Below, piece by piece: positions 32,674 to 44,223 of a stretch of DNA of 64,000 bases. The stretch lies in assembly GCF_000153405.2 (NCBI RefSeq), contig NC_020802.1, forward strand, positions 2,375,883 to 2,439,882. Reading direction: 5' to 3'. This DNA comes from Psychromonas sp. CNPT3. Lineage in GTDB: Bacteria > Pseudomonadota > Gammaproteobacteria > Enterobacterales > Psychromonadaceae. Below the pieces are notes generated by a model that saw only the letters and a program-made list of their open reading frames with translations, did not search any database and was not told the origin of the DNA. The first letter of the stretch is position 1. Each line of letters starts with the position of its first letter. The position numbers and the translations under genes are program-made.

Positions 32674-35094
32674 TCAAAAAGAATTCCCAATATTAAAAGA
32701 GAATATTTCTGTATCATCACCTTCATACTTTTTCACTGGCCAAGCTAAAGTAAAGACTAAAGGCCCCATCGGTGAGATCCACGTTAACTGTGTACCAATA
32801 GACGCGCGGATCCTGCCCGGTTTTGAATAATCACCAAAATAATCACAGTTATATGAACAACTCGCCTGGCTATATTGTGCATAGTTAAACTCAGTATCCC
32901 ACACTTCACCCGCATCAATAAATAAACTACTGCGAACTTGACGCGTGTATGCTTCATCTAATAAAGGCACAGGAAAAATAAGCTCTGCACTTAACGTATA
33001 TTTTGCATTACCACCCAAGGCTTTATCGGTTATCTCACCGCTATTGTTACCATTTATCTCCGAAAGATAAATCGCCCGAGGCCCTACCGTATTACTTGAG
33101 AAACCACGTAAAGTGCGGTAACCACCCACATAATAATTTTCAAAAAATGGCAATATTTGATCACTTCCTTCAAATTTTCCATAGCCATTACCGTAACCTG
33201 CGGAGGCACGTAAAAGCGTCGTCCAATCACCATCATCACTAATACGTTGATAATTACTTATTTCAAAATTAATTTTAAAATACTGAAGATCAGATCCCGG
33301 CACCGTCATTTTTGCCCATAAGGAATGCTTCATCCCCTGCGTCGGTAACTGCCCTTTATCTAAATTATTACGTGTCCAACGCGCTGTCACGTCAAAGTTT
33401 TGGAAATCAACAGAACTATCATCATTGAGTAATGATCCATAAATATCCCAAAATGTTTGTAATTGCGCGTACGAATTCAGCTGCGAAATACCATTACTTT
33501 CCCAGCCTACACCGAAGCCTAAGCGGTTTATTTCGTTCACAGGAAAACCTAAATTAAAACGCACACCATAAGTTTTATTCGTGTAATCGATAATATTGGC
33601 ATCACCCGCTTCAAACTTATCATAAAAGATACGCACGCCACCACTTACCGCATCTTTGGTGAGATAAGGCGTCGTATAATTAATACTGGCATTAGTACTG
33701 TAATCATTAAATTTAGCTTCAAAACCGACTTTATCACCCGATCCTAAAAAGTTATTTTGCTGTATGCCGGCACTTAAGCTCATTCCTGATTCCGTGCCAT
33801 AACCGATACCCGCATTAAATGAGCCAGAAGATTGCTCTTCGACCTTTACATTAATATCAACCAGATCATTGCTAACGCGCGACGTTTCAATATCCACTTT
33901 AGCAAAGAATCCCAAACGGTTTAAACGCGCTTTAGATTGCTCAATTTTTTCACTCGATAACCAGCTACCTTCCATTTGGCGCATTTCACGGCGTAGCACA
34001 ATATCTTTTGTAGTACTATTACCGGATATATTGATATTACGCACATAACCACGCTGGCCCGGTTCAATCGAAAAATTGACTATAACTTGATGCGCTTCGT
34101 CGTCAATTTCTGGATAGGTTTTAATTTCAGGATAAGCGTAACCTAAACGTCCAAAATATTTACGAATATTTTGCTCTGCAAACGCCACTTCTGAGGCTGC
34201 ATAAATATCATCTTTACCAAACGAAATAAGCGCGCGTATTGTCTCTTCTTTACCTAATAAATTGCCAATAAATTTAACATCAGAGACTTTATAAATTTCA
34301 CCTTCATCGACATTAACCGTGACATAAACCCCTTTTTTATTTGGCGTTAATGCAACTTGCGTCTCATCAATATTAAAACGGATATAGCCACGATCTAAAT
34401 AATAACTTTTGATCACCTCTAAATCGCCAGCCAGTTTTTGTTTCTGATAATTATCATCAGCAAAAACATCCCACCATCCGCCAGAATCCCTTAAACTTAA
34501 ACGCTTTAATAATTTTTCATCACTATAAACACTATTACCGACAATATTAATTTGCAGGATCTTGGCGGTTAACCCTTCTCGAAATATAAACTGAATAGCC
34601 ACGCGATTACGTGGCAAAGTTGTTACGACCGTTTCCACTTTAGCGCTATATTTACCAATACTATGGTAAAAGTCTTCAAGACTTTTTTCTATACTCGACA
34701 AGGTGGTTCTATCTAAAGGCTCTCCCTCTTTGATACCGGAAGATTTTAACGAATCAAAAATTTGCTCATCACTTAACTTATCATTACCTGTTAATGCAAC
34801 GTTACTAATAGAGGGACGCTCTTTTACGTTAAAGATTAAAATATTTCCAGAGCGCTCTAACTCTATGGACGCGAAATACTTACTCGCATAAAGTTTTTTT
34901 AATGCAAGCGAAAGCTGATAGTCATCGACCTCATCTCCTTCTCTAATAGGCAGACTCAATAATGCAGCCCCTAACGTAATGCGCTGTAAGCCGTTAAATT
35001 GTAAATCTGATATTGTCATTTTCTGCGCCATGCTAAACGTAGAAAAACAGCTAGCACACACCCATAAAGAGGCCAATAAATATCGCTTAATCAT
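32674..35094 (-). CDS. bamA: outer-membrane protein assembly factor BamA
   Basis: BamA is the central beta-barrel of the machine that inserts outer-membrane proteins. The 806-residue precursor has a signal peptide (cleavage after FSTFSMA), five POTRA domains (about residues 24-420) and a C-terminal Omp85 barrel. The barrel includes the conserved loop-6 region ([20 protein letters not shown]) and ends in phenylalanine, the outer-membrane insertion signature. It follows rseP and precedes skp, as in most gammaproteobacteria. Confidence 0.98.
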   Translation of the reverse strand: MIKRYLLASLWVCASCFSTFSMAQKMTISDLQFNGLQRITLGAALLSLPIREGDEVDDYQLSLALKKLYASKYFASIELERSGNILIFNVKERPSISNVALTGNDKLSDEQIFDSLKSSGIKEGEPLDRTTLSSIEKSLEDFYHSIGKYSAKVETVVTTLPRNRVAIQFIFREGLTAKILQINIVGNSVYSDEKLLKRLSLRDSGGWWDVFADDNYQKQKLAGDLEVIKSYYLDRGYIRFNIDETQVALTPNKKGVYVTVNVDEGEIYKVSDVKFIGNLLGKEETIRALISFGKDDIYAASEVAFAEQNIRKYFGRLGYAYPEIKTYPEIDDEAHQVIVNFSIEPGQRGYVRNINISGNSTTKDIVLRREMRQMEGSWLSSEKIEQSKARLNRLGFFAKVDIETSRVSNDLVDINVKVEEQSSGSFNAGIGYGTESGMSLSAGIQQNNFLGSGDKVGFEAKFNDYSTNASINYTTPYLTKDAVSGGVRIFYDKFEAGDANIIDYTNKTYGVRFNLGFPVNEINRLGFGVGWESNGISQLNSYAQLQTFWDIYGSLLNDDSSVDFQNFDVTARWTRNNLDKGQLPTQGMKHSLWAKMTVPGSDLQYFKINFEISNYQRISDDGDWTTLLRASAGYGNGYGKFEGSDQILPFFENYYVGGYRTLRGFSSNTVGPRAIYLSEINGNNSGEITDKALGGNAKYTLSAELIFPVPLLDEAYTRQVRSSLFIDAGEVWDTEFNYAQYSQASCSYNCDYFGDYSKPGRIRASIGTQLTWISPMGPLVFTLAWPVKKYEGDDTEIFSFNIGNSF

Positions 35095-35145
35095 TTTATT
35101 CTTTAATCCTTTACAACACTTATCTCTGTGTTTTATATTTTATAA

Positions 35146-36525
35146 TCACGACAACAGGTTAAAATCATTTAATATCGCAATGCTCATAAGTAGCATTAAA
35201 ATAGCGCCACCGATGCGAAATCCAATTTCTTGTATTTTTTCGGGAACAGGCTTACCCGTTATTATTTCTACAGCATAATAAAGTAAATGTCCTCCATCTA
35301 ATACAGGCAGAGGGATCAAATTCATTAATCCCAAATTAACACTGATCAAGGCTAAAAACCCAAGAAAATATTGGATCCCATACGTCGCGCTCATGCCTGC
35401 ACCTTTGGCAATGCCTACCGGGCCACTTAAACTTTTTATTGAAATATCACCACTGACTAATTTTGTTAAAGTAGAAAAAGTTAACGATGTTAATTGCGCT
35501 GTTTTTTGCACACCTTTAATAAAGGCTTGTGGCGCTGAATACTTTAACGATACGCGAAACTCTTCAGGGTACGCCTCTATGACAGGCATAATACCGACAT
35601 AACCTTGTGTCTCACCCGATGCATTCTCACGAGATGCGGGTACCAAATTAATTGTCTGTGTTAATGCACCACGCAGGATCTGTAACTGTAACGCTGTACC
35701 TGCATTATTTTGAATGATTTTTACAAAATCAGACCACGTTTCTAAAGGCTCATTATTAACCGAAAGTAACTTATCCTGCTCTTTTAGTCCTGCCTTAAAT
35801 GCAGCGCTGTCTGGCATAATCGATGCTATTTTTAAATGCACTGACGGACGATAAGGCTGTAAGCCTAAGCTCGTCACTATCGACTCTTTTTTCGGTGAAT
35901 ATTTCCAATGAGTCAATGAGACAGTAAAATATTGTAAAGGTTCACTCACATCAGCTAGCGCACCGTCATTTAACGATCGCAGGCCTATTTTGATGCTTTC
36001 TTGGCCAATTTCACCCAATAACGCCACGTGAAGTGAATCCCATTCCGCGGTTAATTTATCATTCACACTAACAATTTGAAAAGGAGCTTGTGTCTCTAAA
36101 ACAGACATAGGAGTATCGGGCGCTACCGTACTAATAATAGGTTTTGCCGTATTAATACCAATCATAAACATAAAGAAGAAAGCAATAATTGCCAGTAAAA
36201 AGTTAGCAATGGGCCCTGCTGCTACAATCGCAATGCGTTGCCACACCGTCTTTTTATCAAAGGCATATTGAAGTTCCTGCGCACTTACCGTCTCTATGCG
36301 GCTATCCAGCATTTTGACATATCCGCCTAAAGGAATAAGCGCAAAAATAAACTCTGTGCCTAATTTATCGGTATGTTTAAAAAGTGTTTTTCCAAAACCG
36401 ATTGAAAAACAATGCACTTTAACGCCACAACGGCGTGCTACCCAAAAGTGCCCAAATTCATGGATTGCGACTAAAATACTCAAAGCGACCATAAAGGCGC
36501 CTAAATTCCATAATATGGCTAACAT
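35146..36525 (-). CDS. rseP: intramembrane zinc metalloprotease RseP
   Basis: RseP cleaves anti-sigma factor RseA within the membrane to release sigma-E during envelope stress and also clears signal peptides. The 459-residue protein has the HEFGH zinc motif in its first helix ([16 protein letters not shown]), two tandem PDZ domains (about 125-310) and the third ligand in the C-terminal [17 protein letters not shown] motif. It overlaps dxr by 7 bp and precedes bamA by 51 bp. Confidence 0.98.
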   Translation of the reverse strand: MLAILWNLGAFMVALSILVAIHEFGHFWVARRCGVKVHCFSIGFGKTLFKHTDKLGTEFIFALIPLGGYVKMLDSRIETVSAQELQYAFDKKTVWQRIAIVAAGPIANFLLAIIAFFFMFMIGINTAKPIISTVAPDTPMSVLETQAPFQIVSVNDKLTAEWDSLHVALLGEIGQESIKIGLRSLNDGALADVSEPLQYFTVSLTHWKYSPKKESIVTSLGLQPYRPSVHLKIASIMPDSAAFKAGLKEQDKLLSVNNEPLETWSDFVKIIQNNAGTALQLQILRGALTQTINLVPASRENASGETQGYVGIMPVIEAYPEEFRVSLKYSAPQAFIKGVQKTAQLTSLTFSTLTKLVSGDISIKSLSGPVGIAKGAGMSATYGIQYFLGFLALISVNLGLMNLIPLPVLDGGHLLYYAVEIITGKPVPEKIQEIGFRIGGAILMLLMSIAILNDFNLLS

Positions 36526-37721
36526 AATAAACCCTGATCAATAATAGCCTTGGCGGCTAATTTACTTTGTAAGTCAATGTCGAGTAAGCTCTCAATTGAA
36601 CGCTCTGATGCGTCATTGAGAGGCTTATTTAATACGCGCTCAACAAGCTCTGCGATTTGTGTAAACTTTATTTTCCCTGTTAAAAAAGCATCAACTGCCA
36701 CCTCGTTACTTGCATTTAACATCGTCGTCGCTTTTTGCCCTGCATAACACGCATCAATGGCGAGTTGTAAACAAGGGTAGCGTTTTAAGTCAGGCTCCAT
36801 AAACGTTAATGAGGGACTTTTAAAGAAATCAAAATTCCCCGCATGACTCTCGATCCTCTGCGTGCCACCCATTACATAGGCAATAGGAATACGCATATCT
36901 TGATTACCCATCTGCGCGATGACGCTGCCGTCTTTATATTGCACCATGGAATGAATAACCGATTGCGGATGCAATATCACTTGTAATTGATCGCTACTGG
37001 TATTAAAAAGCCAACGCGCTTCAATATACTCTAAGCCTTTATTCATCATGGTTGCCGAATCGATGGATATTTTTTGGCCCATTGACCAGTTAGGATGTTT
37101 GATGGCTTGCGCCGGTGTAATAGTTGAAAATTCGGTTAACGGTTTATTAAGGAAAGGACCACCGGAGCCTGTCAGTAATATTTTATTTACACCCTCAGCG
37201 CTTAAATCACAATAACCTAATGTATCTTGTAAACGGGGTGATAACGCCTGATAAATCGCATTATGCTCACTATCCACAGGCCACAATTTTGCCCCTGACG
37301 ATTTAACCGCATCGATAAAGAGTTGCCCTGACATTACCAGCGCTTCTTTATTGGCCAGAAAAATTTCTTTACCAGCATGCACACTTGCAAGTGTTGATGT
37401 TAGCCCCGCGCCACCTACGATGGCAGCCATAACAGAATCGATTTCATTACTGCCAAGAAGTTGTAAAAGCTCTTCTTCAGAATCTAATACTATGCTTTTA
37501 GAGTCGGCTTGTTTTAATAATTCACGTAACTCTAAACGTGCATGAGGGCAAAACATCGACACATATTTTGGTTGATGTAGGAGGCATAATGAAAGCATTT
37601 TCTGAACACTTTTAAATGCTGCCAATAAGACTACCCGATATAACGTTGGGTTTGCAGAGCAAACATCTAACGTGCTACTACCGATTGATCCCGTTGCTCC
37701 TAACACCGCCAAATTTTTCAT
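36519..37721 (-). CDS. dxr: 1-deoxy-D-xylulose-5-phosphate reductoisomerase
   Basis: Dxr makes 2-C-methyl-D-erythritol 4-phosphate, the first committed step of the MEP isoprenoid pathway. The 400-residue enzyme opens with the NADPH-binding [17 protein letters not shown], and has [11 protein letters not shown], the metal-binding [20 protein letters not shown] and [18 protein letters not shown]. It lies one base after cdsA. The order uppS-cdsA-dxr-rseP is the Vibrio-type arrangement; in E. coli dxr precedes uppS. Confidence 0.98.
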   Translation of the reverse strand: MKNLAVLGATGSIGSSTLDVCSANPTLYRVVLLAAFKSVQKMLSLCLLHQPKYVSMFCPHARLELRELLKQADSKSIVLDSEEELLQLLGSNEIDSVMAAIVGGAGLTSTLASVHAGKEIFLANKEALVMSGQLFIDAVKSSGAKLWPVDSEHNAIYQALSPRLQDTLGYCDLSAEGVNKILLTGSGGPFLNKPLTEFSTITPAQAIKHPNWSMGQKISIDSATMMNKGLEYIEARWLFNTSSDQLQVILHPQSVIHSMVQYKDGSVIAQMGNQDMRIPIAYVMGGTQRIESHAGNFDFFKSPSLTFMEPDLKRYPCLQLAIDACYAGQKATTMLNASNEVAVDAFLTGKIKFTQIAELVERVLNKPLNDASERSIESLLDIDLQSKLAAKAIIDQGLLC

Positions 37722-37722
37722 T

Positions 37723-38571
37723 TTACATTATCCAAGTGATATACATTAATGTAAACACAGGCACAGCTGCCGTTAAACTGTCAATACGATCTAAAATGCC
37801 TCCATGTCCCGGCAACAAAGAGCCACTATCTTTCAGACCAGCTTCACGTTTAAACACACTTTCACTTAAATCGCCAAGCGTAGAAACTAAACAAGTAACA
37901 AAAGCTGCAATGAAAAACACAGGCATTTTTTCACTGCTAATATCAAAATAAAGACTGGCCAGTAATGTTATCAACATAGAGCACACGACGCCGCCTAAAA
38001 AACCCTCGATGGTTTTCCCGGGGCTGACTTTAATGGCCAACTTATGCTTGCCAAAACGTTTTCCAACGAAATAAGCGCCCGTATCGGCAGCCCACACCAG
38101 CAGAAAAACAAACATTAATAGTTGCGCGCCATAATAAAAATCATGATACATATTCACCGAGCGTAAAATAACCATCGCCCAAAAGAAAGGTAATAAAGTG
38201 CACACACCAAAAAACACTTTTAATGCTTTACTGTTTTTCCAGATAGTTGCGCTACGAGGATAAGTCACTACTTTTAATAATGCGACCACCCACCAAACTC
38301 CACCCGCTATGACAATGTTCATTAAAATAGGAGAAACGCCCGTTGCCTGCCATAAACTTTCTGCAGGGATAAAGACTAAACTGACACCTAAGACAAGGGC
38401 TAAAAAATAAAGCACCCAATGACTTTTTTCCGTCACGAAGTTGACCCATTCTTTACTAGCTAATAGATAAATTACCGTACAAAACAGCATAAAAAACTTT
38501 AAAGGCAGTAGAAATATGCCGGCGATGGCAAGTGGCGCAAGGATAAGCGCCGTTATAATTCGTTGTTTCAC
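37723..38571 (-). CDS. cdsA: phosphatidate cytidylyltransferase
   Basis: CdsA makes CDP-diacylglycerol from phosphatidate and CTP for phospholipid synthesis. The 282-residue inner-membrane protein has about eight helices and the full family signature near the C-terminus ([20 protein letters not shown] followed by GILDRID, about residues 242-268). It follows uppS by 60 bp. Confidence 0.97.
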   Translation of the reverse strand: MKQRIITALILAPLAIAGIFLLPLKFFMLFCTVIYLLASKEWVNFVTEKSHWVLYFLALVLGVSLVFIPAESLWQATGVSPILMNIVIAGGVWWVVALLKVVTYPRSATIWKNSKALKVFFGVCTLLPFFWAMVILRSVNMYHDFYYGAQLLMFVFLLVWAADTGAYFVGKRFGKHKLAIKVSPGKTIEGFLGGVVCSMLITLLASLYFDISSEKMPVFFIAAFVTCLVSTLGDLSESVFKREAGLKDSGSLLPGHGGILDRIDSLTAAVPVFTLMYITWIM

Positions 38572-38631
38572 AAAATATCCATTTATAAATTATTGTATCA
38601 AAGCATCTTCGTATCTATTGTCGATAAACGA

Positions 38632-39375
38632 TTAGTCTAGATCTCGAACTTGCTCACTTGTTTGTCCAAATCGACGCTCTTTACCCGAAAAAACATCCAA
38701 TGCAAATTGAAAGTCACTTGCATCAAAATCAGGCCATAAAGTATCCGTAAAATAAAGCTCAGCATAAGCGAGTTGCCAGAGTAGAAAATTACTAATACGA
38801 TGTTCTCCTCCGGTACGGATCATTAAATCAACTTGGGGGATTTTAGATAAGGTTAGTGCATCTTGCATCATTGTTTCATCGACTTGAGATGCCTTTAAAG
38901 TGCCATTTTCTACACGTTCAAGCAGTGTTCGAGTCGCTTGTGTAATATCCCAACGCCCACCATAATTAGCTGCAACATTGAGTATTAAACCTTGATTATT
39001 TTCAGTTAATTTTTCAGCTTCGAGTACTTTTTTTTGTAAACGCGAACTAAACCCGGTTAACTCACCAATGATTTTTAACTTGATACCATGCTTGTGCAGT
39101 TTTTTAACTTCACTGCCCAGCACGCTAAAAAACAATTCCATCAGCATTTTAACTTCTTGCTTAGGGCGTTGCCAATTTTCACTGCTAAAGGCAAAAACGG
39201 TTAATGCGCCAATTTTGTTTTCTGTTGCAAAGGTGATCGCTTTACGCAGCGCTTTAACACCATGTTTATGTCCAAAAACACGATGTTTGCCTCTTTTTTC
39301 AGCCCAGCGACCATTACCGTCCATAATAATGGCAACGTGTTGGGGTGTTTTTGTCTGTTTATTTAATATCGTCAC
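38632..39375 (-). CDS. uppS: undecaprenyl diphosphate synthase
   Basis: UppS elongates farnesyl diphosphate to the C55 carrier used for peptidoglycan and O-antigen. The catalytic aspartate motif HVAIIMDGNGRWA is at the N-terminus. FAFSSENWQRP, NVAANYGGRWDI and DLMIRTGGEHRISNFLLWQLAYAELYF are the remaining signatures. The start is uncertain: I use the GTG at 39373-39375 (247 residues), because no ATG precedes the catalytic motif in frame. An in-frame TTG at 39403-39405 lies inside a perfect hairpin and is less likely. Confidence 0.95.
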   Translation of the reverse strand: MTILNKQTKTPQHVAIIMDGNGRWAEKRGKHRVFGHKHGVKALRKAITFATENKIGALTVFAFSSENWQRPKQEVKMLMELFFSVLGSEVKKLHKHGIKLKIIGELTGFSSRLQKKVLEAEKLTENNQGLILNVAANYGGRWDITQATRTLLERVENGTLKASQVDETMMQDALTLSKIPQVDLMIRTGGEHRISNFLLWQLAYAELYFTDTLWPDFDASDFQFALDVFSGKERRFGQTSEQVRDLD

Positions 39376-39395
39376 AGTCGTTCCACATAGACATG

Positions 39396-39419
39396 GCAGG
39401 TACAATAAATTGTACCTGC
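39396..39419 (-). repeat. perfect hairpin between frr and uppS
   Basis: GCAGGTACAAT and ATTGTACCTGC form an eleven-base perfect stem with only AA between them. It lies 11 bp after frr and about 20 bp before the probable uppS GTG. There is no T-run, so it may be a processing or attenuation element. Confidence 0.5.
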
Positions 39420-39429
39420 ACGGCTTAAA

Positions 39430-39987
39430 TTAAACTTCCATTAACTCTTTTTCTTTGACTGCTAATAAATCATCAATACTCTTTACGCTGTCATTCGTTA
39501 CTTTTTGCACTAATTCTTCACCAACACGTAAATCATCTTCACTGATATCTTTATCTTTTTCTAAGCCTTTTAAATCACCATTGGCATCACGACGGATATT
39601 ACGGATCGCAATACGGCTATTTTCAGCTTCGCCACGCACAACTTTGATAAGATCTTTACGGCGCTCTTCGGTTAACGGTGGTAATGGAATACGAATAACC
39701 GTGCCTGCAGACATTGGATTTAAACCTAAGTTTGAGCCCATAATTGCTTTTTCTACCGCTGCAATCAATGTTGCATCAAAAACCGTAACTGTCAGTGTAC
39801 GTGAATCTTCTGTTGATATATTACTCACTTGACGTAAAGGGGTATTGCTTCCGTAATATGGCACCATAATGCCATCTAATAAACTCGGATGTGCACGCCC
39901 TGTACGCACTTTTGCAAGTTGACTCTTAAATGATTCAACTGTTTTACTCATACGTGTTTGCGCATCACTTTTTACTTCATTGATCAT
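39430..39987 (-). CDS. frr: ribosome recycling factor
   Basis: RRF splits the post-termination ribosome together with EF-G. The 185-residue protein, the usual length, shows the hinge-flanking [68 protein letters not shown] and the C-terminal long helix ending [10 protein letters not shown]. It follows pyrH by 17 bp in the usual order. Confidence 0.98.
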   Translation of the reverse strand: MINEVKSDAQTRMSKTVESFKSQLAKVRTGRAHPSLLDGIMVPYYGSNTPLRQVSNISTEDSRTLTVTVFDATLIAAVEKAIMGSNLGLNPMSAGTVIRIPLPPLTEERRKDLIKVVRGEAENSRIAIRNIRRDANGDLKGLEKDKDISEDDLRVGEELVQKVTNDSVKSIDDLLAVKEKELMEV

Positions 39988-40004
39988 AATAATATCCTAA
40001 TAAT

Positions 40005-40799
40005 TTATTTGTTTTTTTGTTCTGTTTCTGACTTAACTTGCGCATTATCTACTTTTACAAATTCAATGTTTTTGGTGTGAGTGATCGTAGTGCCTTCTTT
40101 CTCTCCCATTACAACACGATTTAATGCCCCTGGCTTATTCATATTAAACACACGAATAGGTAAACTATGATCTCGTGCCAGTGTAAACGCGGCTAAATCC
40201 ATTACTTTCAACTCTTTTTCAAGTACGACTTGATAATCGATTTCAGAGTATAACTTTGCATTTGGATTTTTAACAGGATCCGTATCATAAACACCATCAA
40301 CTTTTGTGCCTTTTAATACCGCATCGGCTTCAATTTCGATGCCACGTAAGCAAGCAGCAGAATCTGTTGTAAAGAAAGGATTTCCGGTTCCCGCGGCAAA
40401 TATAACAACCGTCCCCAAGCTTAAATGCTTAATCGCTTCCGCCCAGTTATAATCATCACAAACACCTTTAAGTGGAATAGCAGACATTAAACGCGCATTA
40501 ACATGAGAACGATGTAATGCATCACGCATTGCTAAACCATTCATCACTGTTGCAAGCATGCCCATATGATCGCCAACAACACGATTCATTCCCGCTTTAG
40601 CAAGGCCTGCACCACGGAAAATATTCCCGCCACCGATAACGAGTCCAACTTGCACACCAATTTCAACCAAACCTTTGATCTCTAATGCCATGCGATCTAA
40701 AACTTTAGGATCGATACCAAAGCCTTCTTCTCCGACCAGTGCTTCACCACTTAATTTTAATAAAATACGACGATAAGCGGGTTTGGGATTAGTACTCAT
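40005..40799 (-). CDS. pyrH: UMP kinase
   Basis: PyrH phosphorylates UMP to UDP and is an allosteric hexamer. The amino-acid kinase fold shows [56 protein letters not shown] and [15 protein letters not shown]. The protein is 264 residues against about 241 in E. coli; the extra 20 or so residues form a charged C-terminal tail (KSETEQKNK end) with no recognised function. It follows tsf after a terminator and precedes frr. Confidence 0.97.
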   Translation of the reverse strand: MSTNPKPAYRRILLKLSGEALVGEEGFGIDPKVLDRMALEIKGLVEIGVQVGLVIGGGNIFRGAGLAKAGMNRVVGDHMGMLATVMNGLAMRDALHRSHVNARLMSAIPLKGVCDDYNWAEAIKHLSLGTVVIFAAGTGNPFFTTDSAACLRGIEIEADAVLKGTKVDGVYDTDPVKNPNAKLYSEIDYQVVLEKELKVMDLAAFTLARDHSLPIRVFNMNKPGALNRVVMGEKEGTTITHTKNIEFVKVDNAQVKSETEQKNK

Positions 40800-40891
40800 A
40801 ACATTTATTCCTCAACATATATATGATCTTGATTGTATTCGTAATAACACTAAATAGTATTTTTAAGGATAAAATCATTATTGCCTAACAT

Positions 40892-40924
40892 AAAAGAACC
40901 GCAGTCATTGCCGCGGTTCTTCTT
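40892..40924 (-). terminator. rpsB-tsf terminator
   Basis: AAGAACCGC / GCGGTTCTT (nine pairs, ten-base loop) runs on the minus strand into TTTTATG. It separates the rpsB-tsf unit from pyrH. Confidence 0.82.
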
Positions 40925-40961
40925 TTACAATAAATAGACATTTATTGTCATCTACAATGCA

Positions 40962-41834
40962 TTACTGACCAGCAGCTGCCATTGTCGCAGCAACTTCAGC
41001 TGCAAAATCTTCTTCTTTTTTAGCGATACCTTCACCAACTTCTAAACGCACAAATGTCACAACATCTGCATTTGCATCTTTAAGAAGTTTAGCAACTTTA
41101 ATCGAAGGATCTTTAATGAACGCTTGTCCTGTTAAACTCACTTCACCGGTGAATTTAGCCATACGACCCGTTACCATTTTTTCAGCGATTTCAGCAGGTT
41201 TACCGCTGTCGATTGCGATTTGTAACTGAATTTCTTTTTCTTTTGCTACTACTTCAGCAGGTACATCTGAAGGCTTAACGTAAGTTGGTGCAGCAGCTGC
41301 TATGTGCATAGCAATATCTTTTGCAAGCGTTGCATCGCCACCAGTAAGAACAGAAATAACACCGATTTTGCCACCGTGTACATATGCACCGAGGTTTTCA
41401 CCGCTAACAATTTGAATGCGACGAACAGAGATATTTTCACCGATTTTAGCAACAAGATGAGCACGCGCTTCTTCAACAGTAATACTATCAAATGCAAGTG
41501 CATTTAATGTAGCAACTTCGTCAACTTTGTTTGCAAGTGCAATTTCAGCGACTTTGTTAGCAAATGCCAAAAAGCCTTTGTCCATTGCAACAAAATCAGT
41601 TTCACAGTTAATTTCAATAATAACGGCAGTATTGTCAACTATTTTTGTAATAACAACGCCTTCAGCTGCAATACGACCCGCTTTTTTAGCCGCTTTAATT
41701 GCACCTGATTTACGCATGTTTTCAATGGCAAGTTCGATGTCGCCATCAGACTCTACTAATGCATTTTTACAATCCATCATGCCCGCAGCAGTGCGATCAC
41801 GAAGTTCTTTAACTTGTTTAGCTGTAATAGCCAT
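40962..41834 (-). CDS. tsf: translation elongation factor Ts
   Basis: EF-Ts is the nucleotide exchange factor for EF-Tu. The 290-residue protein begins [27 protein letters not shown], the family signature, and contains the TDFVA motif ([14 protein letters not shown]) that contacts EF-Tu. It is at the end of a two-gene unit with rpsB. I chose the ATG at 41832-41834; the TTG six bases upstream lacks support. Confidence 0.98.
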   Translation of the reverse strand: MAITAKQVKELRDRTAAGMMDCKNALVESDGDIELAIENMRKSGAIKAAKKAGRIAAEGVVITKIVDNTAVIIEINCETDFVAMDKGFLAFANKVAEIALANKVDEVATLNALAFDSITVEEARAHLVAKIGENISVRRIQIVSGENLGAYVHGGKIGVISVLTGGDATLAKDIAMHIAAAAPTYVKPSDVPAEVVAKEKEIQLQIAIDSGKPAEIAEKMVTGRMAKFTGEVSLTGQAFIKDPSIKVAKLLKDANADVVTFVRLEVGEGIAKKEEDFAAEVAATMAAAGQ

Positions 41835-41854
41835 GGTCAAATTCCTATTTAATC

Positions 41855-41880
41855 TATAAAAAAGGGGCCCTAGAGCCCCA
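41855..41880 (-). terminator. attenuator-like hairpin between rpsB and tsf
   Basis: On the minus strand a GC-rich stem (GGGGC.. / ..GGCCCC) is followed by six T residues, between the rpsB stop and the tsf ribosome-binding site. A partial terminator here is known to set the S2:EF-Ts ratio in E. coli, so this is probably the counterpart. Confidence 0.65.
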
Positions 41881-41928
41881 GATAACCAATCTAAGATTGT
41901 TAATAAGAGCTTCTATTAAAATAGAAGA

Positions 41929-42660
41929 TTATTTTTCAGCTGTTTCTTCAACAAAACCATCTGTTGCAACAACAACTTCAGTTGCACGCGCATCATTGAT
42001 AGTTTGAGCAGCCGCTTCTAAATAAAGTTTAATAGCACGGATTGCATCATCATTACCAGGAACAACAAAATCAATATTGTCTGGGCATGAGTTAGTATCT
42101 ACGATAGCAATAACTGGAATACCTAGGTTATTAGCTTCTTTAATAGAAATATGCTCATGATCAGCATCAACAACGAAGATAACATCAGGAATGCCACCCA
42201 TGTTTTTAATTCCGCCAAGCGTTTTATCTAATTTGATTAACTCACGAGAACGCATTAGCGCTTCTTTTTTAGTTAATTGTTCAAATGTGCCATCTTTACT
42301 TTGAATTTCAAGATCTTTAAGACGTTTGATTGATTGACGTACTGTTTTCCAGTTAGTCAACATACCACCTAACCAACGGTGATCAACGTAGAATTGGTCA
42401 CAGCTAAGCGCAGCTTCTTTAACAACTTCAGATGCAGCACGTTTAGTACCAACAAATAATACTTTTCCTTTTTTAGCCGCTTTTGCTTCTAAAAAGTTAA
42501 GTGCTTTGTTGAACATTGGCACTGTTTTTTCTAAGTTGATGATATGAACTTTATTACGTGAACCAAAAATGAACGGTTTCATTTTAGGATTCCAGTAACG
42601 AGTTTGGTGACCGAAGTGAACGCCTGCTTTTAGCATATCGCGCATTGATACATTTGCCAT
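41929..42660 (-). CDS. rpsB: 30S ribosomal protein S2
   Basis: S2 binds late to the 30S subunit at the head-body junction. The 243-residue protein starts with [24 protein letters not shown] and includes [62 protein letters not shown] and the uS2 signature region, ending acidic. It is preceded by a structured leader and followed by tsf. Confidence 0.98.
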   Translation of the reverse strand: MANVSMRDMLKAGVHFGHQTRYWNPKMKPFIFGSRNKVHIINLEKTVPMFNKALNFLEAKAAKKGKVLFVGTKRAASEVVKEAALSCDQFYVDHRWLGGMLTNWKTVRQSIKRLKDLEIQSKDGTFEQLTKKEALMRSRELIKLDKTLGGIKNMGGIPDVIFVVDADHEHISIKEANNLGIPVIAIVDTNSCPDNIDFVVPGNDDAIRAIKLYLEAAAQTINDARATEVVVATDGFVEETAEK

Positions 42661-42671
42661 GTTAATTTTCC

Positions 42672-42765
42672 TTTATAGGGGTTAAGCTTCCACGTACCCC
42701 ATAAACTCGACCATCTTTAACAAGTTAAAAACAGCACCCCGAGTTACGTGTCGATACGTGTGTGT
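42672..42765 (-). ncRNA. rpsB leader RNA (S2 autoregulatory / t44-like element)
   Basis: The 5' leader of rpsB contains GGGGTACGTGGAAGC followed by TTAACCCC, the strongly conserved core of the gammaproteobacterial S2 leader. Upstream, AACTCG (at 42741-42746 on the minus strand) can pair with CGAGTT (42704-42709), matching the known long-range helix. S2 is thought to bind this element and repress its own translation. The rest of the 387-bp rpsB-map gap holds the two divergent promoters and no credible gene. Confidence 0.75.
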
Positions 42766-43047
42766 GATTAGTGACTTTTATAAAGTTCACTGCATTATGA
42801 GTAACATTCATCAAAAATGAACATCGTTCTCGATGCGCTTTATAGCACATTTTAAAGTTTAGCTCAACTTTTCTTCGTTTGGGCACCCGTAAACACGCGT
42901 TCACACAAAGAAAATAGCATGCAATGTAATCTATAACATAAATTTCCATTATATTCTGATCAGATACCAATGAGCTCAATATCCACTGGCGTGATGCGCT
43001 AGATTTCATTATAGTATTCTTATAATTTAACGATAAAGAGATAAAAA

Positions 43048-43845
43048 ATGCCAGCAATCATAAAAACCCCTGCAGAAATAGAAAAAATGCGTATTGCAGG
43101 CCAAAAAGCCGCAGATGTGTTATCCATGATAGCGCCCTTTGTTAAAGTGGGCGTCACCACTAATGAGCTGAATCAACTCTGTCATGATTTTATCGTTAAT
43201 GAACAAGGCGGGATCCCAGCCCCCCTTAATTATCATGGTTTTCCAAAGTCGATTTGTACCTCTATTAACTATGTTGTTTGTCATGGGATCCCCAATGATA
43301 AACCGTTAAAAGATGGCGATATGCTCAACATTGATATCACAGTGATCATTAACGGTTACCACGGCGATACTTCGCAAATGTTTTTACTGGGTAAGCCTTC
43401 TATTTTAGGAACTCGTTTAGCGCGTATTGCACAAGAATGTTTATATATTGGCATTGAGATGGTTAAACCCGGTATACGTTTAGGAGACATTGGTGCAGCC
43501 ATTCAAAAACATGCTGAAAAACACAGTTATTCCATTGTGCGTGAATATTGTGGGCATGGTATCGGTGCGGGCTTTCATGAAGAGCCTCAGGTTTTGCATT
43601 ACGGTAAAAAAGGCACAGGTGAGATATTAAAAGTAGGCCAATGTTTTACTATTGAGCCAATGTTAAATGCAGGCAAACATCACTGTAAAGTATTAAAAGA
43701 TGAATGGACAGTGGTCACTAAAGATAAAAAACCTTCAGCGCAATGGGAGCACACGTTACTGGTAACTGAAACCGGTGTTGAAGTATTAACGCTACGCCCA
43801 GAAGAAACGCTCGCCCGAATTATTATACCAAAGGAATTAATTTAG
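43048..43845 (+). CDS. map: methionine aminopeptidase, type I
   Basis: Map removes the N-terminal methionine from nascent proteins. The 265-residue enzyme has all five metal ligands: D96 (MLNIDITV), D107 (YHGDTS), H170 (EYCGHGIG), E203 (FTIEPML) and E234 (QWEHT), plus the substrate histidine H79. It diverges from rpsB, the conserved arrangement. The last six codons and the stop lie inside the left end of a short repeated element, so the C-terminal IPKELI is encoded by that insertion. Confidence 0.97.
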   Translation: MPAIIKTPAEIEKMRIAGQKAADVLSMIAPFVKVGVTTNELNQLCHDFIVNEQGGIPAPLNYHGFPKSICTSINYVVCHGIPNDKPLKDGDMLNIDITVIINGYHGDTSQMFLLGKPSILGTRLARIAQECLYIGIEMVKPGIRLGDIGAAIQKHAEKHSYSIVREYCGHGIGAGFHEEPQVLHYGKKGTGEILKVGQCFTIEPMLNAGKHHCKVLKDEWTVVTKDKKPSAQWEHTLLVTETGVEVLTLRPEETLARIIIPKELI

Positions 43846-43985
43846 TGATCATGTATTGCGTAGGAAAAATTAACACTAGCAAGGCGAGAGTTGTAGGAGA
43901 TAGTTGTTCTCACTTCAAAACTCACAACGCAGGTAGGGATAATTTCAACAAGCAAGACGGATCACCTTTTTAGTTCCTTTGGTAT
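43825..43985 (+). repeat. short inverted-repeat element, copy 1 (MITE-like)
   Basis: This 161-bp element begins ATACCAAAGGAATTAA and ends TTAGTTCCTTTGGTAT, terminal inverted repeats that match at 15 of 16 bases. The match continues more loosely inward (GTGATC on both sides). The interior holds GGAGATAGTTGTTCTC and CTTCAAAACTCACAACGC, shared with two other copies. No transposase is encoded. It begins inside the end of map. Confidence 0.85.
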
Positions 43986-44003
43986 TAGCAACGATTAATA
44001 TCT

Positions 44004-44035
44004 AAAGCCACTGAGTAAAAACGAAGTGGCTTTTC
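44004..44035 (+). terminator. map terminator between two repeat copies
   Basis: AAGCCACT / AGTGGCTT with a 12-base loop, followed by a T-rich run, lies in the 64 bp between repeat copies 1 and 2. It probably was the original map terminator before the element inserted. Confidence 0.7.
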
Positions 44036-44049
44036 TATTCCCTTATTTA

Positions 44050-44210
44050 TTACCAATGGAATTAATTAAGTGATCGTGTATTACGCCGGAAAAATCAGCA
44101 CTAACAAGGCGTGAGTTGCAGGAGATAGTTGTTCTCACTTCAAAACTCACAACGCGGGTAGGGATGATTTTAACAAGCAAGACTGAGCACTTTTTTAGTT
44201 CCTTTGGTAT
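44050..44210 (+). repeat. short inverted-repeat element, copy 2 (MITE-like)
   Basis: A second 161-bp copy in the same orientation as copy 1, about 88% identical to it by hand alignment. The central 33 bases from AGATAGTTGTTCTC to CTCACAACGC are unchanged. It ends 13 bp before the glnD start, next to the glnD ribosome-binding site. Confidence 0.85.
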
Positions 44211-44223
44211 TACAGAGGTTAAA

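Noticed and set aside
42725-43057. 110-codon open frame on the minus strand upstream of rpsB
   Set aside because: It overlaps the rpsB leader RNA and the map promoter and start, and its composition is not protein-like.
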